From: Flavimaribacter sp039888615
Lineage (GTDB): Bacteria; Pseudomonadota; Alphaproteobacteria; Rhizobiales; Rhizobiaceae
NCBI GenBank assembly: GCA_039888615.1
Contig: JBDQQS010000011.1
Length of the DNA: 64,000 nucleotides
Strand: one strand, 5' to 3'
Positions 19,088 through 28,010 of this stretch are shown here, piece by piece. Below the pieces are notes generated by a model. The model worked only from the letters and a program-made list of their open reading frames with translations. It had not been told where the DNA came from and made no database searches. The translations under genes were made by a program, and so were the position numbers. Position 1 is the stretch's first letter, and the number at the start of each line of letters is the position of its first letter.

Positions 19088-19960
19088 ATGAGTTTGTTGC
19101 GCCAGATGCTTCGCGAACCTGTCGTCCAGTTCCTGCTGATCGGCGCAGCAACGTTTGGCGCGTATCTTTATCTCGACCGCGCGCCGCCCGAACCTCCACG
19201 CGAAATCGTACAGGTCGGAGCCGGTCGAATTGCCCAGATCTCGGAAATCTTCGCGCGAACATGGCAGAGACCGCCGACCGAGGAGGAATTGCAGGGCCTT
19301 GTCCAGGCCTTCGTAAAGGAGGAAATCTATTACCGTGAAGGCCGGAAACTTGGGCTCGACCAGGACGACACGATCTTTCGGCGGCGTCTGCAGCAGAAAA
19401 TGGAGTTCCTTGTCGAACCCGACGAGCAGGAAATGATTCCGGACGAGGGTGAACTCGCTGCATGGCTCGAAAAGAACCGACAGAATTACGTTGTTCCCTA
19501 TCGTGCATCCTTTCGACAGGTCTATTTCGACCCTGCGCGGCGCGACGGTGAAGCCATGGTCGACGCCCGCGCCTTGCTGTCGTCACTGGAAGAAGAGGAC
19601 GTCTCGACGGGAAACAGCGGTTTGGGGGACGCGACCATGCTTCCTCGGTCGATGGCGCTGAGCGGCCGCCGCCAGATCGAAGCCTTGTTCGGACCGAAAT
19701 TCGCGTCTGCGCTCGAGACATTGCCGCTCGCCGCGTGGTCCGGACCGGTCAGGTCGGATTATGGCGTTCACCTCGTGCGTCTGGGTGCGTTCGAGCCTGA
19801 AAGACAACCCGGTCTCGATGAAATTCGGGAAATAGTTCTTCGAGACTGGCGTGACGAGCGCCGCAGGAAAATCGCCGAGCAGCGTTACCATGCCATGAAG
19901 GAGAACTACGAAGTCATTGTCGACTGGCCGCAAGGTTCCGCCGAAGAGGCGAGACAGTGA
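19088..19960 (+). CDS. Membrane-anchored parvulin-type peptidyl-prolyl isomerase
   Basis: A 290-residue protein with one N-terminal membrane anchor (VVQFLLIGAATFGAYLYL) and a periplasmic remainder. The middle part (WQRPPTEEELQGLVQAFVKE and EEIYYREGRKLGLDQDD) matches the helical SurA/PpiD-like chaperone region. The C-terminal part has the weak PpiC domain, including GPVRSDYGVHLVRLG. It should assist folding of exported proteins, perhaps the DUF3604 product just upstream. ATG 19088 was chosen; an in-frame GTG at 19061 would add nine residues. Its stop overlaps the next gene by 4 bp, indicating translational coupling. Confidence 0.85.
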   Translation: MSLLRQMLREPVVQFLLIGAATFGAYLYLDRAPPEPPREIVQVGAGRIAQISEIFARTWQRPPTEEELQGLVQAFVKEEIYYREGRKLGLDQDDTIFRRRLQQKMEFLVEPDEQEMIPDEGELAAWLEKNRQNYVVPYRASFRQVYFDPARRDGEAMVDARALLSSLEEEDVSTGNSGLGDATMLPRSMALSGRRQIEALFGPKFASALETLPLAAWSGPVRSDYGVHLVRLGAFEPERQPGLDEIREIVLRDWRDERRRKIAEQRYHAMKENYEVIVDWPQGSAEEARQ

Positions 19961-20949
19961 AATCTTCTCTGCTGCGGCTGGCCGGACTGATGCTGGCTCT
20001 GTCCCTCTCCAGCGCGGCCGCCGCGCATGAGTTGCGGCCGGCCTTTCTGGATATCCGTGAAGAGGGTGCAAATCTGTACGACGTGCTTTGGAAAACGCCG
20101 GCGCGCGGCGATTTCCGCCTGTCGCTCGATGTCGAGTTTCCGCAAGCGTGCGAAGACGTATCGCCCGTGACCAGCGAACGAACGAACAGCGCCCGTGTCA
20201 ATCGCTGGCGTATTCGATGCGTCGACGGGCTGCAAAACCGGACGATTGGCATTGGCGGCCTCTCGGCGACATATACCGATGTGCTCTTTCGATTTACACG
20301 GCGCGACGGCACGGTCCAGACGTCTCGGCTGACGCCTGAAAGACCTGAAATAACCGTCGCATCCAGCCCGTCGCTGCTCGATACTGCAAGAACCTATTTC
20401 CTGCTGGGTATGGAGCATATCCTGCAAGGCGTCGATCATCTGCTGTTCGTGCTGGCCTTGCTCCTGCTGATTCCGAGTGTCAGGCTACTCGTCGAGACAG
20501 TTACCGCCTTTACGGTGGCGCATTCCATCACGCTTGCCTTCGCCGCCTTCGGTTGGGCGAGCGCTCCTCAACAGCCTGTGGAGGCCCTGATTGCCTTGAG
20601 CATCGTCATAGTCGCGGCCAAAATCATCAACCGGGAGCGCGGACGCCGGGATATCTCGATCCGCTATCCCTGGCTGATCGCCTTTGCCTTCGGGTTGCTG
20701 CACGGTTTTGGTTTCGGAGGCGCTCTGAGGGAAATCGGATTGCCGCAGAAGGATGTGCCGATGGCGCTTCTGTCCTTCAATCTCGGCGTTGAAGCGGGGC
20801 AACTCCTGTTCATTTTTGTCGTGTTGATCGCTATCGCTCTGATCCGCAAGCTTGTCGTCCTGAACAGTCGTATGCCGCAGATGATTGCGGCATACGGCGT
20901 CGGTTCGGTCGCTGCATTCTGGTTCGTGGAGCGGGTCGCGGCCTTTTGA
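19957..20949 (+). CDS. HupE/UreJ-type membrane protein with periplasmic N-terminal domain
   Basis: A 330-residue protein starting at GTG 19957, overlapping the parvulin stop. After a signal peptide (LMLALSLSSAAAAHELRPAF) comes a soluble domain of about 110 residues. The second half is polytopic, with LGMEHILQGVDHLLFVLALL, FTVAHSITLAFAAFG and FGLLHGFGFGG. The His-rich HILQGVDHLL and VAHSIT motifs resemble HupE/UreJ nickel or cobalt permeases, and this longer architecture is the HupE_UreJ_2 type. Metal transport is known only for some members. Its stop is 6 bp from the convergent membrane gene. Confidence 0.82.
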   Translation: MKSSLLRLAGLMLALSLSSAAAAHELRPAFLDIREEGANLYDVLWKTPARGDFRLSLDVEFPQACEDVSPVTSERTNSARVNRWRIRCVDGLQNRTIGIGGLSATYTDVLFRFTRRDGTVQTSRLTPERPEITVASSPSLLDTARTYFLLGMEHILQGVDHLLFVLALLLLIPSVRLLVETVTAFTVAHSITLAFAAFGWASAPQQPVEALIALSIVIVAAKIINRERGRRDISIRYPWLIAFAFGLLHGFGFGGALREIGLPQKDVPMALLSFNLGVEAGQLLFIFVVLIAIALIRKLVVLNSRMPQMIAAYGVGSVAAFWFVERVAAF

Positions 20950-20955
20950 ACCGGA

Positions 20956-21537
20956 TTAAGCGCCGGGAGCAAAGCTCAGCGCGATGATCATCAGGGCGAC
21001 GGCGGCGACCCACGATCCGAGAACCCGGGTCGCAATTCCGTTCCAGCGGCTTTTCAGAAGCGCCGCCACTCCGCCGAAAATGATGAGGATCAATGTGGCG
21101 CCGAGCGCCGATCCGGCCCGCAGCAACCAGGGCGACTGTTCCGAGGGAATGTCTGCGTTGACCGTATTGCCAATGATCGCAGCGACGACTACCGCGAATG
21201 CCGCGGGTCCGATGGCGCCGGCGTCAAAGGCCAGGACGGCTGCAAGACCGCAGGCGAGGGCGAGATAGAGAAGAGTGACTTCCGACACGGGCGGCGTCGG
21301 AATGGCCAGAGCGGCGAGCAAAACGAAAACGAAGGCCGGAAGGGCAATATTGCTGGATTTCGGCGCGTGTTGTCCGACGACGAGCCCGAGCGCCAGAAGC
21401 GTGACAAGCTGGGCCGGCACAAGAAGCGGATGCAGCATGCCGTTGTAGAATTCACCGACGCCCGCAACCGGACTGTGCGCTCGAGCGGAGACAACGCCCC
21501 CGCCCAAAAAGACCGTCAGAAAAAGAAGTCGGCTCAT
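20956..21537 (-). CDS. Polytopic membrane protein, probable HupE partner
   Basis: A 193-residue protein with about six hydrophobic segments (for example LLVPAQLVTLLALGLVVGQ, IALPAFVFVLLAALAIPTPP, LLYLALACGLAAVLAFDAGA). The start MSRLLFLTVFLGGGVVSARA overlaps the stop of the upstream HupE gene by 4 bp. Early after the first segment is SPVAGVGEFYNGMLHPLLVP, which resembles the opening HupE motif (a Gly-rich stretch, then a His). I read it as a divergent HupE/UreJ relative that works with its upstream neighbour. Function is inferred. Confidence 0.72.
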   Translation of the reverse strand: MSRLLFLTVFLGGGVVSARAHSPVAGVGEFYNGMLHPLLVPAQLVTLLALGLVVGQHAPKSSNIALPAFVFVLLAALAIPTPPVSEVTLLYLALACGLAAVLAFDAGAIGPAAFAVVVAAIIGNTVNADIPSEQSPWLLRAGSALGATLILIIFGGVAALLKSRWNGIATRVLGSWVAAVALMIIALSFAPGA

Positions 21538-22142
21538 GCAACTCCGGTCAGGAAAGCAAGTCCGGCGACCGCGATCGCACCGCCGGCGGCGCGCACGGCC
21601 ACCTTGCCGGTCTCCCAGCGCGTCGTCATGCCAAGGGCGATTCCTGCCAGATGCAGGAGACCTGTGCCGATGACAAAACCGACCGCATAGGAAACAGCGT
21701 CCGCCGCCGCTGGCAGCTCCGTGCCGTGGGCGTGGCCGTGAAATATCGCGAAGGCGCCGACAATGATCGCAGCGACCCAAAGAGGCGGCCGCGCGCCGAG
21801 CGCGACCATGATGCCGAGCACGACAGCCGAGGCTGCGATGCCGGTCTCGACCGCCGGAAGCGGTACACCGGCGACTCCCATCGCGCCGCCCACCGCCATC
21901 ACGAGTGGAAAGACAATCGGAAGAAGCCATATTCCCGGAGCGCCCAGAAATGCGCCCCACAGGCCGACGGCGACCATTGCCGCCACGTGATCCCAGCCGA
22001 GAATTGGATGCATGAAACCGGAGGCGAAACCGCCAATGACTCCTGCGCCCTCATGGGCCATCGCCGGATTGGCCGCCAGCGCGCACAGGCAGACGATCGA
22101 AGGAAGCAGGAATTTGGTTGAAAGGCTGTTGTTCATCTTCAT
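21534..22142 (-). CDS. HupE/UreJ family protein
   Basis: A 202-residue membrane protein with a signal-like N-terminus ending in AMAHEGAG, then the family signature GFMHPILGWDHVAAMVAVGL and a later AIFHGHAHGTELPA. These His/Asp motifs are those of HupE/UreJ nickel or cobalt permeases. The first codon is ATG 22142 or, with better AGGG spacing, ATG 22136. It is the first gene of a coupled pair. The 110-bp leader shows a hairpin but no riboswitch that I could recognise. Nickel or cobalt import is the leading inference. No hydrogenase or urease gene is in the window. Confidence 0.85.
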   Translation of the reverse strand: MKMNNSLSTKFLLPSIVCLCALAANPAMAHEGAGVIGGFASGFMHPILGWDHVAAMVAVGLWGAFLGAPGIWLLPIVFPLVMAVGGAMGVAGVPLPAVETGIAASAVVLGIMVALGARPPLWVAAIIVGAFAIFHGHAHGTELPAAADAVSYAVGFVIGTGLLHLAGIALGMTTRWETGKVAVRAAGGAIAVAGLAFLTGVA

Positions 22143-22218
22143 TTACCCTGAATCTGCATAACTGGCGCGAAGCACAAACGAATATTCGGTACTTTACCCG
22201 CGCGCCGATTGCTGTCCA

Positions 22219-22243
22219 GCGCGTTCGGTTATTGAGAACGCGC
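22219..22243. terminator. Hairpin between the FAD dehydrogenase and hupE genes
   Basis: An 8-bp perfect stem (GCGCGTTC / GAACGCGC) with a 9-base loop, ten bases past the FAD-dehydrogenase stop. No T-run follows on the minus strand, so it may be a weak terminator, an RNA-stability hairpin or part of the hupE promoter region. Confidence 0.4.
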
Positions 22244-22252
22244 GATTGTTTG

Positions 22253-23671
22253 TCAGGGACATACAATCTTGCCGGGGTTCATGATGTTGGCCGGATCGAA
22301 ACTCGTCTTGATGCGGCGCATCAGGTCAATCTCGATCGGCTGACGAATGGCCGCCAGCTTGTCGCGCTTCATCTGTCCGATTCCGTGTTCGGCCGAGATC
22401 GATCCTCCCATCCCAAGCGCGATGTCGTAGACCATGTCGTTAATCTCGTGCCGGCGGGCGAGATGCGCCGAGCCGTCGGCGTTTTTCGCCTGCTGGATAT
22501 TGTAGTGGATATTGCCGTCGCCCATGTGGCCGAAAGCGTAGATCCGGGCGTCCGGCATTGCCTGATGCACTGCCTTATCCGCCTTACGGAAGAATTCCGG
22601 GATTGCAGACACCGGCACAGAGACGTCGTGCTTGATCGATGCGCCTTCGCTCTTCTGCGCCTCGGACATGGTCTCGCGTATATGCCAGAACGCGTCCCTC
22701 TGGACCTCCGACTGGGCGATCACGGCGTCCTGAACAAGATCCTTTTCGAATGCAGTCGCAAGAAGGGTTTCCATCGTGGCAGCCGCTTCTTCCTCGGATC
22801 GCATGGACGACAGGTCTATCAGCGTATACCACGGATGCGTGCCTTCCAGCGGGTCGCGGACGCCCGGAATATAGGCGCTGGTGAATTCGATGCCGATCCG
22901 GGGCATCAGTTCAAAGCCTGTAAGTTCGCCGGCGCATTGCTGCTGCGCAATACTCAGGAAAGCAAGCGCATCATCCGGCGACTTAAGCCCGGCGATCGCC
23001 ACTTGTCTGCCTTTTGGTCTCGGTAGCAGCTTCAGCACCGCGCCGGTAATGACGCCGAGCGTTCCTTCCGCGCCGATGAACAAGTCACGCAGATCGTATC
23101 CGGTGTTGTCTTTTTTCAGGGTTCTGAGCCCGTTCCAGATTTCGCCGGTTGGCAGCACAACCTCCAGTCCGAGACACAGATTGCGCGCATTGCCATAGGC
23201 GAGTACGCCGGTGCCGCCAGCGTTCGTCGACAGATTGCCGCCGATCTGGCAGGAGCCTTCCGATCCGAGTGACAGCGGAAACAGCCGGTCTGCGTTCGTC
23301 GCCGCTCTCTGGATGTCCTGCAGGATGCAACCGGCGTCGACCGTCAGCGCATTCGCCGACAGATCGATTGAACGCACCGCATTGAGACGGGACAGCGACA
23401 GGATGATCGCCGGCTGCTCGTCGAGCGGCACTTGACCTCCGACATGGCCTGTATTGCCGGATTGCGGGACAATCGGAGTACCGGTTTCCGTGGCAAGCGC
23501 GAGGATCTGCGAAATATCGCCTGCGTTCGCCGGGCGCAGAACAAGCGGTGTCGTGCCGTGGTACAATCCGCGCGGCTCACGCAGATAGGGCGCTGTTTCA
23601 TTCACGTCGGTGACGGCGTAGCGGTCTCCGACAATGGTCTTGAATCGTTCGATGGTTGCGTCGCTGATCAT
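22253..23671 (-). CDS. FAD-linked D-2-hydroxyacid dehydrogenase (GlcD/D2HGDH type)
   Basis: A 472-residue flavoenzyme of the vanillyl-alcohol-oxidase fold. FAD binding is seen in VPQSGNTGHVGGQVPL and GGNLSTNAGGTGVLAYGN. The C-terminal substrate and metal region has YAFGHMGDGNIHYNIQ and SISAEHGIGQMKRDKL. These patterns fit D-2-hydroxyglutarate or D-lactate dehydrogenases that pass electrons to the respiratory chain or ETF; the exact substrate is not determined. ATG 23671 was chosen because conservation begins there. It lies 46 bp after the Sua5/TsaC gene, and the two may be co-transcribed. Confidence 0.88.
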   Translation of the reverse strand: MISDATIERFKTIVGDRYAVTDVNETAPYLREPRGLYHGTTPLVLRPANAGDISQILALATETGTPIVPQSGNTGHVGGQVPLDEQPAIILSLSRLNAVRSIDLSANALTVDAGCILQDIQRAATNADRLFPLSLGSEGSCQIGGNLSTNAGGTGVLAYGNARNLCLGLEVVLPTGEIWNGLRTLKKDNTGYDLRDLFIGAEGTLGVITGAVLKLLPRPKGRQVAIAGLKSPDDALAFLSIAQQQCAGELTGFELMPRIGIEFTSAYIPGVRDPLEGTHPWYTLIDLSSMRSEEEAAATMETLLATAFEKDLVQDAVIAQSEVQRDAFWHIRETMSEAQKSEGASIKHDVSVPVSAIPEFFRKADKAVHQAMPDARIYAFGHMGDGNIHYNIQQAKNADGSAHLARRHEINDMVYDIALGMGGSISAEHGIGQMKRDKLAAIRQPIEIDLMRRIKTSFDPANIMNPGKIVCP

Positions 23672-23717
23672 GACCGAGACATAGCGGCATCGGGACCGCT
23701 GGTCGAGACTCAAATAC

Positions 23718-24692
23718 TCACGTGTTCCTCGGCGCAGAGGCGCGACGCAGCCGATCATTTATCGCTTCGCCCAACCCCTGCTCGGGAATCGGCGCAACGG
23801 CGATCATGCCGGCGCCAATGCAGTCGGCCTGATGGATGGTGTCGAACAGGTTCGCCGCCGCTTCTACCAGGTCGGCGTTCGGACTGAGATTGAACACGCG
23901 GGCAGCATGCTCCAAACCTCCCACAGCGACGCCGCCGAAGGCGATCAGCACCTCGCCGGGCTCGATGGACGTTGCGTTCATTCGCAGCCGGGCCTTCGGG
24001 GCGTAGTGCGAGCGTAGCATGCCCGGCGCCTCGATTGCGGCTTCGCCCCATGCCGGCCGGATCAAGCGTACGCCGGCGACGGACTCGATGCTTTCGGCTT
24101 CCAGTCCGCCTGGCCGCAGCAGCGAGATCTCGTCGCCGTCCACCTTTACGATCGTCGATTCCACGCCCACGGTCGCAGGTCCCGCGTCCAGGATCAGTCC
24201 AACGCTATCTCCCAGATCGGCCTCGACATGATCGGCCCATGTCGGGCTGACTTTGCCGGAGCGATTGGCGCTGGGCGCGGCGAGCGGTTTGCCGAAGCGG
24301 TCGATCAGTTCGTTGGCGAAGCCGGTTGGCGTCCTTACGGCCAGTGTTTCCAGACCCGCGCTCGCCAGGGGATGAACTAGGGAATCCTGCCGTTTTGAAA
24401 CCACCAATGTGAGCGGGCCTGGCCAGAATGTTTCGGCGAGCTTGCGAGCCAGATCATTGAACACAACGTGGCGCTGCGCCATGTCGATGCCCGACATGTG
24501 GCAGATCAGCGGATTGAACCGCGGGCGTCCCTTGGTTTCGAAAATACGCGCCACGGCTTCACCATTGGTCGAGTCACCGGCAAGCCCGTAAACGGTCTCC
24601 GTGGGGAGCGCCACCAGTTCGCCGTTGGCGAGCATAGAGCAGGCTTCATCAAGCGCTTCAGATCGGTTGTGGATGATGGAGACTTTTACCAT
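23718..24692 (-). CDS. L-threonylcarbamoyladenylate synthase (Sua5 type)
   Basis: A 324-residue enzyme that makes threonylcarbamoyl-AMP for the t6A37 modification of tRNAs. The YrdC-like domain is clear: GELVALPTETVYGLAGDSTN, IFETKGRPRFNPLICHM, FWPGPLTLVV and APSANRSGKVSPT. After it, MLRSHYAPKARLRMN marks the linker to the extra C-terminal Sua5 domain, so this is the long Sua5 form and not the short TsaC. ATG 24692 fits conservation, with an alternative start 14 codons upstream. Confidence 0.93.
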   Translation of the reverse strand: MVKVSIIHNRSEALDEACSMLANGELVALPTETVYGLAGDSTNGEAVARIFETKGRPRFNPLICHMSGIDMAQRHVVFNDLARKLAETFWPGPLTLVVSKRQDSLVHPLASAGLETLAVRTPTGFANELIDRFGKPLAAPSANRSGKVSPTWADHVEADLGDSVGLILDAGPATVGVESTIVKVDGDEISLLRPGGLEAESIESVAGVRLIRPAWGEAAIEAPGMLRSHYAPKARLRMNATSIEPGEVLIAFGGVAVGGLEHAARVFNLSPNADLVEAAANLFDTIHQADCIGAGMIAVAPIPEQGLGEAINDRLRRASAPRNT

Positions 24693-24876
24693 ATCTATGT
24701 TGAGGCTGATAGCAGCCTTGCGGCGGCTGCTCAACGTTAAAAGCGGCTGCTTCAGGGAGGCGTCGTCAGTGAAGCCGCTGATTGACGTTTACGTAAAAAT
24801 AACTTAGGCCGGTTCGCAAAACCGGAAGCAAGACATCGGCGCGCATCAAAGCGTCGACAAGGCAGAGGATCGGCAT

Positions 24877-26670
24877 ATGTACCGCGCGCCCGTTGACGAA
24901 ATATCCTTTACGCTCAAGCATGTCGCCGGCCTGCAAACCGCGCTGGACGAAGGACGGCTCGGCGATCTTTCCGACGATCTGGTGGACGCAATCCTGACCG
25001 AGGCGGGGCGATTTGCATCTGAAGAGATATCACCGCTGGCGCTCGCCGGTGAGGCTGGCACGCCGCTGTCCGACGGCGTTGTGACAACGCCGGAAGGTTG
25101 GAAGGAACTTTACCGCAACTGGATCGACGGCGGATGGAACGGATTGACCGGATCACCGGATTTCGGCGGGCAGGGTCTGCCGATGATGCTTTCGATCGCG
25201 GCGAGCGAAATGTGGAACGGCAGTTCGATGGCCTTCAGTCTTTGCTCCCTTCTGACCATGGGCGCGATCGAGGCGCTGGAAAAACACGCCACCGACGAGC
25301 TCAAGTCCATCTATCTTGAAAAGCTGGTGACCGGCGAATGGACAGGCACGATGAACCTGACCGAGCCGCAGGCAGGTTCCGATCTCAACGCGCTCAAAAC
25401 CCGCGCTGAACCTGTCGGCGACGGGACATATCGTATTTTTGGCCAGAAGATTTTCATAACCTATGGCGAACATGATTTCGCAGACAACATCGTCCATCTC
25501 GTTCTTGCCCGTCTGCCGGATGCGCCGGCCGGAACACGCGGCATATCGCTTTTCCTCGTCCCGAAATTCATTCCCGACGCAGACGGCGCTCCCGGCGCGC
25601 GCAACGATCTTTTCTGCAGCGGCGTGGAACACAAGCTTGGCATTCACGGCTCGCCAACCTGCACGATGATTTATGGCGACGGCAGCCGGGGCGATACACC
25701 CGGCGCTATAGGCTGGCTGATCGGCGAGGAGAACAAGGGCCTCGCCTGCATGTTCACCATGATGAACAATGCGCGTCTCAATGTCGGCATCCAGGGCGTC
25801 GCCGTGGCCGATGCCGCCTACCAGCATGCGCTGGCCTACGCCCAGGAACGCACCCAGGGCCGCGCGCCCGGCTGGACCGGTGATGGCATGAGCCCTATCA
25901 TCGAACATCCGGACATCCAGCGCGATCTGCTGACGATGAAGGCGATGGTTCAGGCGTCGCGTTCCATTTCCTATTGTTGCGCCCACGCAATCGATATGGC
26001 GGACGCATCCAAAGAGCAGGGCGACGCTGATGCGCAAAAGTTCTGGCAGGAACGGGCGAACCTGCTCACGCCGATCGCCAAGGCCTTTTCGACCGATATC
26101 GGCGTCGAGGCGGCGTCTATCGGCGTGCAGGTTCATGGCGGCATGGGTTTCATCGAGGAAACGGGCGCGGCCTGCCTGTTGCGCGACGCGCGCATTGCTC
26201 CGATCTATGAAGGCACAAACGGCATTCAGGCGATCGATCTTGTCATGCGCAAGCTGCCGCAGTCCGGCGGCGAGCACGTTCTTGGATATATCGCCGAACT
26301 CCGCGAGATCGCTGCAGATGTGGCGCGGCGTAACAATCCGGAGTTCGGCACCACCGCCGATCGCCTGGAAGCTGCGCTCGATGATCTGGAAGACGCGACG
26401 CGTTGGCTGATGACGGCGCATAGCGAGGGCAAGATGAGCGAAGCGCTCGCTGGCGCCACACCTTTTCAGCGTCTGTTCGGTCTTGCCGCCGGCTCCGTCT
26501 ACCTGGCGAAGGGCGCGCTTGCCGATGCAGGAGACGGAAACGAGCCGCGCCGCATCGCTCTTTGCCGGTTCTGCGCCGAAAATCTTCTCGGTGAAACGGC
26601 GGCGCTTCGTCAGGCCGTGACCGGCGGCGCTGAAAGTCTGTTCAACGCGCGACTGGCGCTGGCTGTCTAG
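24877..26670 (+). CDS. Acyl-CoA dehydrogenase
   Basis: A 597-residue flavoprotein of the large AcdA/FadE-like type. It introduces a double bond in acyl-CoA thioesters and passes electrons to ETF. The start MYRAPVDEISFTLKHVAGL is typical of this subgroup. Core motifs are WTGTMNLTEPQAGSDLNALK, QKIFITYGEHDF, the catalytic-base region RDARIAPIYEGTNGIQAIDL and QVHGGMGFIEETGAA. Residues after about 470 form the extra C-terminal helical domain of the long subgroup. GAGG lies eight bases before the start. It is seven bases upstream of the crotonase gene and is surely co-transcribed. Confidence 0.94.
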   Translation: MYRAPVDEISFTLKHVAGLQTALDEGRLGDLSDDLVDAILTEAGRFASEEISPLALAGEAGTPLSDGVVTTPEGWKELYRNWIDGGWNGLTGSPDFGGQGLPMMLSIAASEMWNGSSMAFSLCSLLTMGAIEALEKHATDELKSIYLEKLVTGEWTGTMNLTEPQAGSDLNALKTRAEPVGDGTYRIFGQKIFITYGEHDFADNIVHLVLARLPDAPAGTRGISLFLVPKFIPDADGAPGARNDLFCSGVEHKLGIHGSPTCTMIYGDGSRGDTPGAIGWLIGEENKGLACMFTMMNNARLNVGIQGVAVADAAYQHALAYAQERTQGRAPGWTGDGMSPIIEHPDIQRDLLTMKAMVQASRSISYCCAHAIDMADASKEQGDADAQKFWQERANLLTPIAKAFSTDIGVEAASIGVQVHGGMGFIEETGAACLLRDARIAPIYEGTNGIQAIDLVMRKLPQSGGEHVLGYIAELREIAADVARRNNPEFGTTADRLEAALDDLEDATRWLMTAHSEGKMSEALAGATPFQRLFGLAAGSVYLAKGALADAGDGNEPRRIALCRFCAENLLGETAALRQAVTGGAESLFNARLALAV

Positions 26671-26677
26671 GGGGAAG

Positions 26678-27457
26678 ATGATGAGTGAACACGTTCTGGT
26701 CGAGCGACCACAGCAATATGGCGGCGCGGTTCAGGTAATCCGCTTCAACCGGCCTGACAAGAAGAACGCCATAACGCAAGACATGTACCGCATCATGGCC
26801 GACGCGCTTGAGGCCGGCGACGCAGACGACGCCGTTCGCGTTCACGTCTTTCTCGGCACGCCGGGCTGCTTTACCGCCGGCAACGATTTGTCAGACTTTC
26901 TAGGCTACGCCATGAATGGACGCATTGGCGAAGGCGAGGTCGGCCGTTTCCTGATGTGGCTTGCGAACGCCAAAAAACCGATCGTCGCCGGGGTGGACGG
27001 TCTGGCGATTGGCGTCGGTGTAACGATGCATTTCCACTGCGACATGACCTTCGCCACCGCGCGGTCTGAATTTCGAACGCCCTTCGTAGACCTGGCGCTG
27101 GTGCCGGAGGCCGGCTCCAGTTTGCTCGGACCGCGCGTGATGGGCTATCAGCGCGCCTTCGCGATGCTTGCCGCCGGTGTCGGGTTTAGCGGCGAAGACG
27201 CCCGTGACGCGGGTTTGGTCTACAAGGTCGTGGGCGAGGAAGAACTCGAGATTTCGACGCTTGCTGCGGCGGAAACCATTGCGTCCAAACCGCCGGAAGC
27301 CATGCAGATCGCCCGTGAATTGATGCGCGGTGGAACGCGTGAAGAGGTAGTCGGGCGGATACGAGAAGAATCGACCAGGTTCAGCGAACGGCTGGGCTCC
27401 GCCGAGGCGCGCGCCGCGTTCGAGGCGTTTCTCGCAAAGAGCCGAAAGGCGGGCTGA
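26678..27457 (+). CDS. Crotonase family protein (enoyl-CoA hydratase/isomerase)
   Basis: A 259-residue crotonase-fold enzyme of fatty-acid beta-oxidation. The oxyanion-hole segments are CFTAGNDLSDF and GLAIGVGVTM. In the active-site stretch, FRTPFVDLALVPEAGSS, E144 sits where delta3,delta2-enoyl-CoA isomerases carry their single catalytic Glu. The first Glu of true hydratases (the PE of FGQPEI-type segments) is missing. So an isomerase or another non-hydratase role is likely. It is coupled to the acyl-CoA dehydrogenase just upstream and would act on unsaturated acyl-CoA. ATG 26678 and 26681 are both possible starts. Confidence 0.88.
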   Translation: MMSEHVLVERPQQYGGAVQVIRFNRPDKKNAITQDMYRIMADALEAGDADDAVRVHVFLGTPGCFTAGNDLSDFLGYAMNGRIGEGEVGRFLMWLANAKKPIVAGVDGLAIGVGVTMHFHCDMTFATARSEFRTPFVDLALVPEAGSSLLGPRVMGYQRAFAMLAAGVGFSGEDARDAGLVYKVVGEEELEISTLAAAETIASKPPEAMQIARELMRGGTREEVVGRIREESTRFSERLGSAEARAAFEAFLAKSRKAG

Positions 27458-27468
27458 CGGTCTTTCTA

Positions 27469-27483
27469 CGAGAAGGATTCTCG
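27469..27483. terminator. Short hairpin CGAGAA-GGA-TTCTCG after the crotonase gene
   Basis: A perfect 6-bp stem with a 3-base loop, eleven bases downstream of the stop codon. There is no T-run, so at best it is a weak terminator or an RNA-end stabiliser. Confidence 0.3.
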
Positions 27484-27604
27484 CCTCGCCCTGTCCAAGA
27501 GCGGCGCTGGCGAGACCTGTGCTTGATTTTCTGAGCTTATGTGCGAACATTGCACGCCTAGATAGTTCTTTCGTAAGTATCGAACAGCTAGGGAGGGTGA
27601 CGCG

Positions 27605-27991
27605 ATGTCACGAGCAGTCTGTACATCCTTGATGGTTCTGTCAGTTGTCGCTGCAACGCCATCATTAGCACAGTCCATCGTCGCGGAAGCTGACAGTTTC
27701 GAAAGTTTCAGCAGTGCTTTCTGCTCCGCCAGCCACGAGGCCGCGCACATCTTTGTGGTGCCCGCTGCAATTTTCAGCGAGCACAGTGAAGTCACCTGCG
27801 ATAACGGCGTTTCCGGGCTGCGGTCGAGCGAACCGGAAGACGACCCGGGGCACACGGTGTTCAATATCGATCCGCCATCCGGCGCCCCCACCGCTCTTGA
27901 CTGCGACGGCAAGGCCGACACCGGCATGGAGACGATCGCGATCAATTGTATTCCTGCTGACATGGAAAGCGTTGATCACAAGAAGACATGA
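27605..27991 (+). CDS. Hypothetical secreted protein
   Basis: A 128-residue protein of unknown function. It has a clear signal peptide (LMVLSVVAATPSLAQ) and GGGAGGG seven bases ahead of the start, so the gene is probably real. The mature part contains four cysteines (in SAFCSAS, VTCDNG, LDCDG and INCIP), which suggests two disulfides and a folded periplasmic or secreted domain. No family is recognised. It is isolated from its neighbours by 147 bp upstream and is convergent with the RNA methyltransferase gene. Confidence 0.65.
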   Translation: MSRAVCTSLMVLSVVAATPSLAQSIVAEADSFESFSSAFCSASHEAAHIFVVPAAIFSEHSEVTCDNGVSGLRSSEPEDDPGHTVFNIDPPSGAPTALDCDGKADTGMETIAINCIPADMESVDHKKT

Positions 27992-28010
27992 CGACGCGCG
28001 GCCTGATCGG

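Noticed and set aside
22143..22252. Cobalamin or nickel/cobalt riboswitch ahead of hupE
   Set aside because: Only a simple hairpin is visible; none of the conserved riboswitch elements were found by eye.
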